A program made the translations under genes and the position numbers. Of a stretch of DNA of 17,391 nucleotides, positions 1 to 7,415 are shown piece after piece. Positions within the stretch are counted from its first letter, which is position 1; each line of letters begins with the position of its first letter. Source of the stretch: Acidaminococcus fermentans (GTDB lineage: Bacteria; Bacillota_C; Negativicutes; Acidaminococcales; Acidaminococcaceae). The notes beneath the pieces are model-generated. The model saw only the letters and a list, made by a program, of their open reading frames with translations, searched no databases and was not told the DNA's origin. Where the stretch lies: positions 1 to 17,391 of the forward strand of contig SFHH01000023.1 of NCBI GenBank assembly GCA_004555735.1, read 5' to 3'.

Positions 1-46
1 GAGGTGAAATGTAGCTTAGATATGTCTTTATTTTATCGTAAGACAA

Positions 47-80
47 GGGGTCTTGTGAACAGGAATGTCCACAAGACCCC
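47..80. repeat. Perfect 11-bp inverted repeat (hairpin) left of the glmS promoter
   Basis: GGGGTCTTGTG at 47-57 pairs perfectly with CACAAGACCCC at 70-80 around a 12-nt loop. There is no T-run right after it, so it is not a standard intrinsic terminator. The left arm overlaps alternative short pairings (GTCTT 24-28, AAGAC 40-44 and GTCTT 50-54). It sits between an unseen upstream unit and the terminator at 101-136. Its function is unknown; it may be a 3'-end hairpin of the upstream transcript. Confidence 0.5.
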
Positions 81-100
81 AACATTTATTATAGAACCTA

Positions 101-136
101 AAAAAAGGGGGTGTGAATTCTTTCACACCCCCTTTT
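101..136. terminator. Bidirectional intrinsic terminator before glmS
   Basis: An 11-bp stem (GGGGGTGTGAA 107-117 with TTCACACCCCC 122-132, loop TTCT) is preceded by A6 (101-106) and followed by T4 (133-136). It could stop transcription from either side. It insulates the glmS promoter, which begins two bases further on, from the unseen gene to the left. Confidence 0.8.
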
Positions 137-137
137 C

Positions 138-166
138 TTGACCCCATGCCCAAAACATAGTATCAT
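138..166 (+). promoter_or_regulatory. Sigma-A-type promoter for glmS
   Basis: TTGACC (138-143), a 17-nt spacer and TATCAT (161-166) give a near-consensus promoter directly after the terminator. Transcription should start near 173, leaving a leader of about 265 nt that contains the whole glmS ribozyme. Confidence 0.7.
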
Positions 167-262
167 AAAGTATCTGCAGGAACATGCTCTCCGGGCATAC
201 CGGACTGGGGAGCCGCTCGTTTTTGAGGGGGAGCGGGCTGAAGGGATTTCTGCAAATCTTAG

Positions 263-411
263 AGCGCAGGTGCCAGGCTCCGGCCTGGCCGACGAGGAAG
301 AGGTCCATCGAGCCGTCAGCGGATGCCTCTCGGTAAGCTGCAGACCGTAAGCTGTCCTACAAACCCCTCTGGCAACAGGGGGATACAGAAGGGGCGGCGG
401 CAGACGGTAAC
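263..411 (+). ncRNA. glmS ribozyme (glucosamine-6-phosphate-activated self-cleaving riboswitch)
   Basis: The leader carries the hallmark conserved blocks of the glmS ribozyme in the right order. These are AGCGC at 263-267 (cleavage expected between A263 and G264), a P2-type hairpin GCCAGG/CCTGGC (272-277/284-289), GACGAGG-AAGAGG followed by ATCGA (291-311), the core GCGGATGCCTC around 320-330, a GTAAG block, and a P4 hairpin (CCCCT around 364-368 with AGGGG around 375-379). In this family, bound glucosamine-6-phosphate acts as a coenzyme for cleavage and the cut mRNA is degraded, lowering GlmS. It lies just upstream of glmS, its canonical place. The 3' boundary is approximate. A 70-aa reading frame over this stretch is not a gene. 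Confidence 0.92.
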
Positions 412-438
412 TACAAAGAATCGCAGGAGGGCACAACT

Positions 439-2268
439 ATGTGCGGAATCGTAGGATATATCGGACGCCATCAGGCGACTCCCTTTTTGATGGAAGGCCT
501 GAGCAAATTAGAATACAGAGGGTATGACTCTGCCGGCATCGCCGTCTACAACGACGGGAAGATCGACGTGGAAAAATGCGTGGGCCGGCTGGATGCCCTG
601 CGGCAGAAAATCGTAGGCCATGAACCGGCGGGCACGGTGGGCATCGGCCATACCCGCTGGGCCACCCATGGGAAACCCAGCGATATCAACGCCCATCCCC
701 ATACGGACGAAAGCGGCCAGTTCGCCGTGGTCCACAACGGGATCATCGAGAACTACATGCCCCTGAAACAGGATCTCCTGAAGAAGGGCCATCATTTCCG
801 TTCGGAAACGGATACGGAAATCGTCGCCCATCTCATGGCGGACCTGTGGGACGGAGATTTCGAAAGCACGGTCCGGAAGGTGCTCCATACCATCCGGGGG
901 TCTTATTCTCTGGTGTTCCTCTGCGCCAAGGATCCCAGCAAGCTGATCTGCGCCAAGAAGAATAACCCGCTGGTCATCGGCCTGGGCAAAGGCGAGAACT
1001 ATATCGCTTCCGACATCCCGGCCATTATCAGCAAGACCCGGGATACCTATATCCTCAGCGATGGGGAAATGGCCATCGTAGAACCGGATCGGGTCACTGT
1101 CAAAGACCTGGAAGGAAAGAAACTCGACAAAAAAGTCTTCCGGGTCACCTGGAATGCAGAAGCAGCAGAAAAAGGCGGCTTCGAACATTTCATGCTGAAA
1201 GAGATCTACGAACAGCCCAAGGCCGTCCGGGATACCCTCCGGGGCCGGGTGGACAAGGATAGCGACAAAGTGGTGTTCAGTGAACTGAACTGGACTGCGG
1301 AGACCCTGAAAGATATCCGGAAGATCTTCATCGTAGCCTGCGGCACTGCCTACCATGCAGGCATCGTGGGCAAATACTATATCGAGAAGATGGCCCGGAT
1401 CCCGGTGGAAGTGGATATCGCTTCGGAATTCCGGTATCGGGATCCCATCATCGATGAAAGCTGCCTGTGCATCGTGATCAGCCAGTCCGGGGAAACCAGC
1501 GATACCCTGGAAGCCCTGAAAGAAGCCAAGCGCCGGGGAGCTAAGACCATGGCTGTCACCAATGTAGTAGGGTCTTCCATCGCCCGGGAAGCCGACCAGG
1601 TGGTCTACACCTATGCGGGACCGGAAATCGCCGTAGCTTCCACCAAAGCCTACACCACCCAGCTGATCGTCATGCTGCTGCTGAGCATGTATGTGTCCCA
1701 CCTCAAAGGGAAGATCAGCGATGAACGGCTCCATGAATTGATCCAGAGCGTCCTGGCGGTACCGGAACAGATGCATGATATCCTGGACCATGTGGATCAG
1801 ATCAAAGTCTATGCCACCAATTATGCCAACCGGGAAGACGCCTTCTTCCTGGGCCGGAGCCTGGATTATGCAGTAGCTCTGGAAGGGGCACTGAAGCTGA
1901 AGGAAATCTCCTACATCCATGCGGAAGCTTATGCTGCAGGAGAACTGAAGCACGGGACCCTGGCGCTTATCACGGAAGGGGTGCCGGTGATCGTCCTGGC
2001 TACCCAGTCCAACATCTATGACAAGACCATCAGCAACCTCCAGGAAGTGAAGACCCGGGGGGCCATCGTGATCGGCATCGGTATGGAAGGGGATACGGAA
2101 TTGGCCAAACATGCCAACAATGTAATCATCATTCCCAAAGCCGATGAAGATCTGGCGCCCATCCTGGCTGTCATCCCTCTGCAGCTGCTGGCTTATTACG
2201 CGGCCCTGGCCAGAGGCTGCGACGTGGATAAACCTCGGAACCTGGCCAAGAGCGTGACGGTGGAATAA
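439..2268 (+). CDS. glmS: Glutamine-fructose-6-phosphate aminotransferase (isomerizing)
   Basis: Makes glucosamine-6-phosphate from fructose-6-phosphate and glutamine, the first step to UDP-GlcNAc for cell wall and surface glycans; cytosolic. It is 609 aa, the same as E. coli GlmS. The N-terminal glutaminase domain starts MCGIVGYIG, exposing the catalytic Cys once Met is removed. TRWATHG and HNGIIENY motifs follow within the first 110 residues. Two SIS sugar-isomerase domains follow (IVACGTAYHAG near 295; ISQSGETSDTLEAL near 345), and the C-terminus DKPRNLAKSVTVE carries the conserved active-site lysine. The ATG is set by AGGAGG at 425-430, 8 nt upstream. It is single-gene: own promoter, ribozyme leader and terminator. 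Confidence 0.98.
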   Translation: MCGIVGYIGRHQATPFLMEGLSKLEYRGYDSAGIAVYNDGKIDVEKCVGRLDALRQKIVGHEPAGTVGIGHTRWATHGKPSDINAHPHTDESGQFAVVHNGIIENYMPLKQDLLKKGHHFRSETDTEIVAHLMADLWDGDFESTVRKVLHTIRGSYSLVFLCAKDPSKLICAKKNNPLVIGLGKGENYIASDIPAIISKTRDTYILSDGEMAIVEPDRVTVKDLEGKKLDKKVFRVTWNAEAAEKGGFEHFMLKEIYEQPKAVRDTLRGRVDKDSDKVVFSELNWTAETLKDIRKIFIVACGTAYHAGIVGKYYIEKMARIPVEVDIASEFRYRDPIIDESCLCIVISQSGETSDTLEALKEAKRRGAKTMAVTNVVGSSIAREADQVVYTYAGPEIAVASTKAYTTQLIVMLLLSMYVSHLKGKISDERLHELIQSVLAVPEQMHDILDHVDQIKVYATNYANREDAFFLGRSLDYAVALEGALKLKEISYIHAEAYAAGELKHGTLALITEGVPVIVLATQSNIYDKTISNLQEVKTRGAIVIGIGMEGDTELAKHANNVIIIPKADEDLAPILAVIPLQLLAYYAALARGCDVDKPRNLAKSVTVE

Positions 2269-2280
2269 GTTCATAAGGAT

Positions 2281-2308
2281 AAAATGCTCCCTCCAGGGAG
2301 CATTTTTT
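2281..2308 (+). terminator. Intrinsic terminator after glmS
   Basis: TGCTCCCT (2285-2292) pairs with AGGGAGCA (2295-2302), flanked by A4 upstream and T6 (2303-2308) downstream. It starts 12 bases after the glmS stop codon. The A/T symmetry means it may work in both directions. Confidence 0.9.
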
Positions 2309-2326
2309 AATGGAAAAGGTCACAGG

Positions 2327-2346
2327 TCGTGAGTCGCGACTCGCGA
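2327..2346. promoter_or_regulatory. 20-bp near-perfect palindrome, candidate operator upstream of nadA
   Basis: TCGTGAGTCGCGACTCGCGA is self-complementary except for one T/G pair; the inner 12 bp GAGTCGCGACTC (2331-2342) is a perfect palindrome. It lies a few bases upstream of a possible -35 box (2352). A dimeric regulator of NAD synthesis could bind here, but I do not recognise a known box. Confidence 0.35.
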
Positions 2347-2351
2347 TATCC

Positions 2352-2380
2352 TTGCACTTTCTTCCAAAATCGGCTACAAT
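2352..2380 (+). promoter_or_regulatory. Possible upstream nadA promoter
   Basis: TTGCAC (2352-2357), a 17-nt spacer and TACAAT (2375-2380). The -10 is good and the -35 weak. It would act in tandem with the stronger promoter at 2415-2443. Confidence 0.3.
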
Positions 2381-2414
2381 GGATTCATTGCATTATCTAT
2401 TGACATCTACTGAC

Positions 2415-2443
2415 ATGACAATAAAAGAAAAATCGTGTATAAT
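2415..2443 (+). promoter_or_regulatory. Main nadA promoter with TGACA repeats
   Basis: ATGACA (2415-2420), a 17-nt spacer and a consensus TATAAT (2438-2443). The -35 region is the last of three TGACA units (2401-2405, 2411-2415, 2416-2420), so a repressor recognising TGACA repeats would cover it. Transcription should begin near 2450, just ahead of the leader hairpin. Confidence 0.65.
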
Positions 2444-2458
2444 GTACCCAAAACTGAA

Positions 2459-2499
2459 GGGGATGCTGCCTGTGCAGCAGCCCCTTTTCCCCAAAGGAG
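2459..2499 (+). promoter_or_regulatory. nadA leader hairpin and Shine-Dalgarno region, candidate attenuator
   Basis: GGGG (2459-2462) and GCTGC (2465-2469) pair with GCAGC (2474-2478) and CCCC (2481-2484), followed by T4 (2485-2488), so it resembles a terminator placed inside the leader. CCTTT (2483-2487) can instead pair with AAAGG (2493-2497), part of the nadA Shine-Dalgarno AAAGGAG. The two pairings share bases and exclude each other. The nadB leader has the same layout. A regulatory role is inference. Confidence 0.45.
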
Positions 2500-2508
2500 A
2501 CCTGATCT

Positions 2509-3414
2509 ATGGAAGACTTGTTCGATGCCATCACCCGTCTGAAAAAAGAACGGAATGCTGTGATTTTAGCCCATGTATACCAGCCGGAGGAAATCCAGGA
2601 AATCGCCGATTTTTGCGGAGATTCCTTTGCCCTGTCCCAGCAGGCCGCCCAGACCGATGCGGATGTGATCGTATTCTGCGGGGTCCGGTTCATGGCAGAG
2701 ACGGCCAATATCCTTTCTCCTGATAAGATCACCCTGCTGCCGGCCATCGATGCCGGCTGCCGGATGTTCGACGATACCCTGGAAGCCCGGGTCAAGGCAT
2801 TCCTGTCTGAGCATCCGGGATACAAGGTGGTTTCTTATGTGAATACCCCGGCCAGCGTCAAGGCCCTCAGTGAGATCTGCTGTACTTCTTCCAACGCTGT
2901 GAAGGTGATCGAAAGCCTGCCGGCAGAGGAACCCATCCTCTTTGTCCCGGATCAGAACCTAGCCACCTTTACCGCCGAAAAGACCCATCACACCATCCTG
3001 CCCTGGCGGGGTGCCTGTCCCACCCACTATGCTCTCAGCGTGGAGGAAGTGGCAGCGGTCAAAAAAGAGCACCCGGCGGCCAAAGTGCTCATGCATCCGG
3101 AATGTCGGCCGGAAGTCCGGGCCCTGGCGGATTATGTGGGCAGCACCATGGGGATCGTCCATTATGCGGAACAGAGCCCGGAGGAAGAATTCATCATCGC
3201 CACGGAATGCGGTGTGCTGACCCAGCTGGCGTGGAGATGCCCTCACAAGAAGTTCTACATGGCCGGCGGCAATCTGCTGTGTCCCAACATGAAAAAGACC
3301 ACCCTGGAACTGGTGAAACGGTCCCTGGAGACCCTGGAACCCCGGATCGTGGTGCCGGAAGAGATCCGGACAAAGGCCCGGACGGCCCTGGAACGGATGC
3401 TGGCAGTGAAGTGA
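2509..3414 (+). CDS. nadA: Quinolinate synthase A
   Basis: Condenses iminoaspartate (from NadB) with dihydroxyacetone phosphate to quinolinate, the second step of de novo NAD synthesis; cytosolic and oxygen-sensitive. At 301 aa it matches the compact NadA form. The three expected [4Fe-4S] cysteines are visible: C84 (AGCRMF), C170 (GACPTHY) and C258 (LLCPNMKK). Other family motifs are ILAHVYQPEEIQ near residue 19, GVRFMAETA at 58-66, VMHPEC-type LMHPEC at 194-199, and YVGST. AAAGGAG lies 9 nt before the ATG. It has its own promoter and sits 273 bp upstream of nadB rather than inside one nad operon. Confidence 0.97.
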   Translation: MEDLFDAITRLKKERNAVILAHVYQPEEIQEIADFCGDSFALSQQAAQTDADVIVFCGVRFMAETANILSPDKITLLPAIDAGCRMFDDTLEARVKAFLSEHPGYKVVSYVNTPASVKALSEICCTSSNAVKVIESLPAEEPILFVPDQNLATFTAEKTHHTILPWRGACPTHYALSVEEVAAVKKEHPAAKVLMHPECRPEVRALADYVGSTMGIVHYAEQSPEEEFIIATECGVLTQLAWRCPHKKFYMAGGNLLCPNMKKTTLELVKRSLETLEPRIVVPEEIRTKARTALERMLAVK

Positions 3415-3643
3415 TACTGGCTGTCAATGATCAGTTGTCAATAGCCGGAGGAAGCCTGCTCCGCAGGCATTGAATGGAAACGCAGCTGACGCTGCTAACC
3501 CACCACCAGCCTTCGGCTGGTCCCCCGCCCTTGGAAAGGGCGGATAATGAGTACGCGGGCATTTGCCCTGGTACCCGCCAAAAGCAATGGGCCGAAGGCC
3601 CGAGCGTATATCCGCCCTTGAAAAGGGCGTATAACATATGACA
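3415..3643. repeat. Cluster of small GC-rich palindromes between nadA and nadB
   Basis: No gene is visible here. At least six short hairpins follow one another: GCCTGC/GCAGGC (3454-3468), GCAGC/GCTGC (3482-3495), ACCAGCC/GGCTGGT (3505-3521), CCGCCCTT/AAGGGCGG (3525-3543), GGGCC/GGCCC (3589-3601) and a near-copy of the fourth, CGCCCTT/AAGGGCG (3613-3629). GGGC/GCCC (3557-3568) may be another. The two CCGCCCTTG...AAGGGCG units are both followed by ATAA and form an imperfect direct repeat. This resembles an extragenic palindromic cluster. No clear terminator T-run and no good promoter for nadB is visible, so nadBC may be read from here or from nadA. Confidence 0.6.
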
Positions 3644-3687
3644 GGCTGCTGCCCAAGCGGCAGCCCCTTAGCAAAGGAGGATTCCTC
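3644..3687 (+). promoter_or_regulatory. nadB leader hairpin and ribosome binding site, same layout as nadA
   Basis: GGCTGCTGC (3644-3652) pairs with GCGGCAGCC (3657-3665) around loop CCAA, with one G-U pair. CCTT (3666-3669) follows and could pair with AAGG of the Shine-Dalgarno AAAGGAGG (3673-3680). GAGG (3677-3680) can also pair with CCTC (3684-3687) right before the ATG. The nadA leader has the same order: hairpin, CCCC-T, Shine-Dalgarno. Regulation is inferred. Confidence 0.4.
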
Positions 3688-5307
3688 ATGGAAACCTATT
3701 GGACGAGTTTTGATACGGCGGATGCGCCGGTGATACAGACGGATATCCTGGTGATCGGGTCCGGAGCTGCCGGGCTCCAGACGGCTTGGTCCCTGGCGGA
3801 AGCGGGCCGGGAAGTGCTGGTGGCTGTCCGGGATGAGCTCCAGGACAGCAATACGGCCAAAGCCCAAGGCGGCATCGCAGCGGCTCTGGGCAAAGATGAT
3901 GATCCCTGTCTCCATTATCAGGATACCCTGGTGGCGGGGGCCGGGCTCACCGATGAAACCATGGCAAAGATCGTAGTGACGGAAGGGCCCCAGGCGGTGC
4001 TGGATCTGCTCCACCATGGAGCCCAGTTCGATAAAAATCCCGATGGTACCCTCTCTTTGGGCCGGGAAGGCTGCCACAGCCGGAACCGGATCGTCCATGC
4101 CAACGGGGACAGTACTGGGGCAGAAGTCTCCCGGGCCCTCCGGGCGATCACCGGCCGGGAAAAACGGATCCGCACCCTGGAGCACTGCTATGTAACGGAC
4201 CTTTTGATGCAGGACGGCATCTGCAGGGGTGCTATGGCCCTTCATCAGGGGCAGATGATCCATATCCAGGCCCGGGGCACGGTACTGGCTACCGGCGGGG
4301 TAGGCCGTCTCTTTGCCCATACCACCAATCCCGAAGGGGCAGTGGGCAGCGGACTGGCCCTGGCCTACCGGGCTGGGGCTGAATTGATGGATATGGAATT
4401 CGTCCAGTTCCATCCTACGGCCCTGGCTCTTCCCGGCTGCCCCAGCTTCCTGGTCTCGGAGGCGGTCCGGGGAGCCGGAGCCCTTTTGTACAATACTAAG
4501 GGAGAACGGTTCATGCCGGGGTACCATCCCATGAAGGAGCTGGCGCCCCGGGATGTGGTGGCCCGGGCCATCGCTACAGAGATGAAGCGCTGCGGCAGTG
4601 ACCATGTGCTGCTGGATGCCACGGGAATCGATAAAGTAGAAGAGAAGTTCCCTATGATTTTCCAGACCCTGGGGGAATATGGAGTGGATATGCGGAAGGA
4701 ACGGATCCCCATCGCGCCGGCGGCCCATTATATGATGGGTGGCATCCGCACCGATGCCTGGGGCCATACCAGCATCGCCCATCTGTATGCCTGCGGGGAA
4801 GCGGCCTGTACCGGTCTCCAGGGAGCCAACCGTCTGGCCAGCAATTCCCTGCTGGAAGGACTGGTGTTCGGCCGGAGAGCGGCCCAGGCTCTGTGCAGGG
4901 ACCTTCCGGAGCAGGAAGTGCCAGCGGCGGAAGGAAGCTGGGAGTCTCGGCTCCAGCCCTGGACCGTCTCTCTGGAGACTTTGGCTGCAGACCGGAAAGC
5001 CCTCCAGGACATCATGAGCCGCCAGTTGGGCATCGCCCGGGACCGGGACTCTATCGAAAAGGCTCTAGAAGCCATGGAGGCGATCGGCCGAAAATATAGA
5101 GGCATAGCCGCCATCGACAGCGATCAGCTGGATATGAAAGCCCAGATCTTGGTTTCCCAGCTCATCGCCCAGGCGGCCCTCCGGCGAGAAGAGAGCCGGG
5201 GGGCTCATTACCGTCTGGATTTCCCAGAACCCCGGGATTGCTGGAAGCATCACAGCATCGAAGAAAACGAAGGAGGCCGTATCCATGTACAGCAGAATGT
5301 TGGCTAA
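3688..5307 (+). CDS. nadB: L-aspartate oxidase
   Basis: FAD enzyme oxidising L-aspartate to iminoaspartate, the first step of de novo NAD synthesis; in anaerobes fumarate can replace oxygen as acceptor. It is 539 aa, normal for NadB. The FAD-binding GSGAAG is at 24-29 and NTAKAQGGIAAAL at 55-67. Equivalents of the E. coli active-site residues are visible: H242 (FHPT), R288 (APRDVV), H347 (AAHYMMGG) and R382 (GANRLASNS). These last motifs separate it from succinate dehydrogenase and fumarate reductase flavoproteins only together with the nad context. AAAGGAGG lies 7 nt before the ATG. Its 3' end overlaps nadC by 23 bp, so the two are translated from one message. Confidence 0.96.
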   Translation: METYWTSFDTADAPVIQTDILVIGSGAAGLQTAWSLAEAGREVLVAVRDELQDSNTAKAQGGIAAALGKDDDPCLHYQDTLVAGAGLTDETMAKIVVTEGPQAVLDLLHHGAQFDKNPDGTLSLGREGCHSRNRIVHANGDSTGAEVSRALRAITGREKRIRTLEHCYVTDLLMQDGICRGAMALHQGQMIHIQARGTVLATGGVGRLFAHTTNPEGAVGSGLALAYRAGAELMDMEFVQFHPTALALPGCPSFLVSEAVRGAGALLYNTKGERFMPGYHPMKELAPRDVVARAIATEMKRCGSDHVLLDATGIDKVEEKFPMIFQTLGEYGVDMRKERIPIAPAAHYMMGGIRTDAWGHTSIAHLYACGEAACTGLQGANRLASNSLLEGLVFGRRAAQALCRDLPEQEVPAAEGSWESRLQPWTVSLETLAADRKALQDIMSRQLGIARDRDSIEKALEAMEAIGRKYRGIAAIDSDQLDMKAQILVSQLIAQAALRREESRGAHYRLDFPEPRDCWKHHSIEENEGGRIHVQQNVG

Positions 5308-6124
5308 GCAGCTGGAGGAATGGCTGGCGGAAGATATCGGCAGCGGGGATCTGACCAGTGAAGCACTGCTTCCTCCAGATGCGGTGACCACGGGGATCAT
5401 CCATGCCAAAGATACAGGGATCCTGTGCGGAGTGGACGTGGCCCGGCAGGTATTCCAGGTGCTGGATCCCAGCCTGACCTTTGAAGCCCTGGCCCAGGAC
5501 GGGGAGGCGCTGGAACCGGGGACCCTCATCGCCAGGATCACCGGCTGCGCCCGGAGCGTGCTGACCGGGGAGCGCCTGGCCCTGAACCTGCTCCAGCATC
5601 TGTCCGGCATCGCCACCCGGACCCACAGACTGGCGGAACTGGCCCGTCCTTACGGCACCCGGGTGGTGGATACCCGGAAGACCACGCCGGGGCTGCGGCT
5701 CCTGGAAAAATATGCAGTGCGTACCGGGGGCGGCCATAACCATCGGCTGGGCCTCTATGACGCCATCCTGATCAAGGACAACCATATCGCCGTAGCCGGC
5801 GGGGTGAAGGAAGCCCTGGCCCGGGCCCAAGCCTACGCCAGCCATATGACCAAGATCGAGATCGAAGTGGAAAGCCTGGCCCAGGCCAGGGAGGCAGTGG
5901 AAGGGGGCGCCGACGTGATCATGCTGGACAACATGGCACCGGAAGCCATGAAGGAATGTGTGGAAATGATCCAGCACCGGGCTGTAGTGGAGGCGTCCGG
6001 GGGCATCGACGAGCACAACCTGGAAGCCGCTGCAGCCGCCGGAGTGGACGTGATCAGCATCGGAGCCCTGACCCACAGCGTAAAGGCCCTGGATATCAGC
6101 CTGGATGTGGGGGAAATCAAATAA
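5285..6124 (+). CDS. nadC: Nicotinate-nucleotide pyrophosphorylase (carboxylating)
   Basis: Converts quinolinate and PRPP to nicotinate mononucleotide and CO2, the third step of the pathway, directly after NadA. It is 279 aa, typical for the family. Visible motifs are GERLALNLLQHLSGIAT (about 98-114), VVDTRKTTPGLRLLEKYAV (about 127-145), RTGGGHNHR, LIKDNHI, IEIEVES, IMLDNM and EASGGI, which make up the alpha/beta-barrel active site. The ATG at 5285 lies inside the nadB end and is preceded by GAAGGAGG. With nadA and nadB the window carries the complete aspartate-to-NaMN route. I see no clear terminator after it. Confidence 0.97.
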   Translation: MYSRMLAKQLEEWLAEDIGSGDLTSEALLPPDAVTTGIIHAKDTGILCGVDVARQVFQVLDPSLTFEALAQDGEALEPGTLIARITGCARSVLTGERLALNLLQHLSGIATRTHRLAELARPYGTRVVDTRKTTPGLRLLEKYAVRTGGGHNHRLGLYDAILIKDNHIAVAGGVKEALARAQAYASHMTKIEIEVESLAQAREAVEGGADVIMLDNMAPEAMKECVEMIQHRAVVEASGGIDEHNLEAAAAAGVDVISIGALTHSVKALDISLDVGEIK

Positions 6125-6170
6125 GGCCTATTAGAAGGTACCGGTTCCCTGGATGTGTCCTCCAACCCCA

Positions 6171-6199
6171 TTGACTCCTTTTTCCTGGGGGAGTATACT
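6171..6199 (+). promoter_or_regulatory. Strong promoter for the aminotransferase gene
   Basis: TTGACT (6171-6176), a 17-nt spacer and TATACT (6194-6199). Transcription should start near 6206, about 40 nt before the ATG at 6247. Confidence 0.75.
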
Positions 6200-6246
6200 A
6201 AATATCACTACACAACTAGGAATTAAACCAGGGAAGGACGATAGAT

Positions 6247-7415
6247 ATGGCTGATTTATCTTCACGGACGGCGACTTTTACGGATTCAGTGATCCGCCGG
6301 ATGACCCGGATCTCTTTGCAGTACCAGGCGGTGAACCTGAGCCAGGGGTTCCCGGATTGGGATCCTCCGAAGGAAATGGAGGAACGGCTGAGCCAGGTGG
6401 CTTTCACAGGACCTCATCAATATGCGGTGACCTGGGGAGCCCCGAATTTCCGTCAGGCCCTGGCGGCCAAACAGAAGCATTTTACTGGGCTGGACATCGA
6501 CCCGGAAACGGAGATTGTCACCACCTGCGGCAGCACGGAAGCCATGATGGTGGCGGTGATGACGGTGACGGATCCGGGGGACAAGGTGATCGTATTTTCC
6601 CCCTTCTATGAAAACTACGGGGCTGTGCCATCCTCAGCGGGGCAGAGCCCATTTATGTACCGCTGGTGCCCCCGGACTACCGGTTCGACCCGGAAGTACT
6701 GGAGGCGGCCTTCCGGCAGCATCCCAAGGCACTGATCCTCTGCAACCCCTCCAACCCCTGCGGCAAGGTATTCACCCGGCAGGAGCTCCAGACCATCGCG
6801 GACCTGGCGGAAAAATACGATGTGTGGGTGATCACCGATGAAGTGTACGAACACATTGTCTACAAACCCTATGAGCACATCTATTTTTCTACGCTGCCCC
6901 GGATGTGGGAGCGGACCCTGTCCTGTAGTTCCCTGTCCAAGACCTATTCCATTACCGGTTGGCGGCTGGGGTATATCATCGCTCCGCCGAAGGTCATCGA
7001 AGAAGCCCGGAAATTCCATGATTACTTGACAGTGGGAGCGGCATCCCCTCTCCAGGAAGCGGCGGTGACCGGGCTCCGGTTCGGGGATGGGTATTACACC
7101 TGGCTCCGGGACCTGTACACGGACCGGCGGGATCTGATGCTCAAGGGACTCCGGGATATCGGCCTGCGGCACACGGAACCCCAGGGGGCCTATTACATCA
7201 TGGTGGATATTTCGGATTTCGGCTACGCCAGCGATACGGAATTATGCGAGGATCTGGCCAAATATGTGGGAGTGGGGGCTGTCCCCGGGTCGGCTTTCTT
7301 CCATGAAAACATCACCCAGTATATGCGGCTCCACTTCGCCAAGAACCGGGAGACCCTGGAAGAAGCCCTGGAACGGCTCCAGGGTATCTATCAGAAGATG
7401 CCGGTGAGGAAGTAA
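6247..7415 (+). pseudogene. PLP-dependent class I/II aminotransferase, interrupted by a one-base frameshift
   Basis: Two frames together encode one fold-type I aminotransferase of about 389 aa. The first (from 6247) carries NLSQGFPDWDPP, YAVTWGAPNFRQAL and SPFYENYGA. The second resumes at about 6627 with AILSGAEPIYVPLVPPDYRF and continues through NPSNPCGK, ITDEVYEHIVY, the PLP-lysine motif SLSKTYSITGWRLGY (lysine about residue 232 of the repaired protein) and MRLHFAKN to the stop at 7415. Adding one base at 6625-6626, for example restoring a GAT codon, joins the frames. As written the product stops at 6735. Both halves keep normal codon use and motifs, so this is either a recent mutation or a sequencing error. 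The substrate is unclear; the FPDWDPP-type start resembles methionine/glutamine/kynurenine-type aminotransferases. It has its own promoter. Confidence 0.85.

Noticed and set aside
138..350. 70-aa frame upstream of glmS
   Set aside because: It covers the promoter and ribozyme core, has no ribosome site, and the conserved sequence is explained by the RNA.
508..2274. 588-aa open frame on the minus strand opposite glmS
   Set aside because: Shadow of glmS: composition is biased by reversed codons (many His, Gly, Phe, Asp), no known motifs, and the plus strand encodes a full-length GlmS.
2459..2499. Known NAD+-I or NAD+-II riboswitch before nadA
   Set aside because: The leader from the predicted start to the ATG is only about 60 nt and shows just one short hairpin; I do not see the conserved motifs of either class.
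3618..3635. TTGAAA and TATAAC as a nadB promoter
   Set aside because: The two boxes are only 6 bp apart and lie within a palindrome; the spacing is impossible for a sigma-A promoter.
3424..4782. 452-aa minus-strand frame opposite nadB
   Set aside because: Antisense shadow of nadB and of the palindromic spacer; no motif or ribosome site, and nadB is unmistakable.
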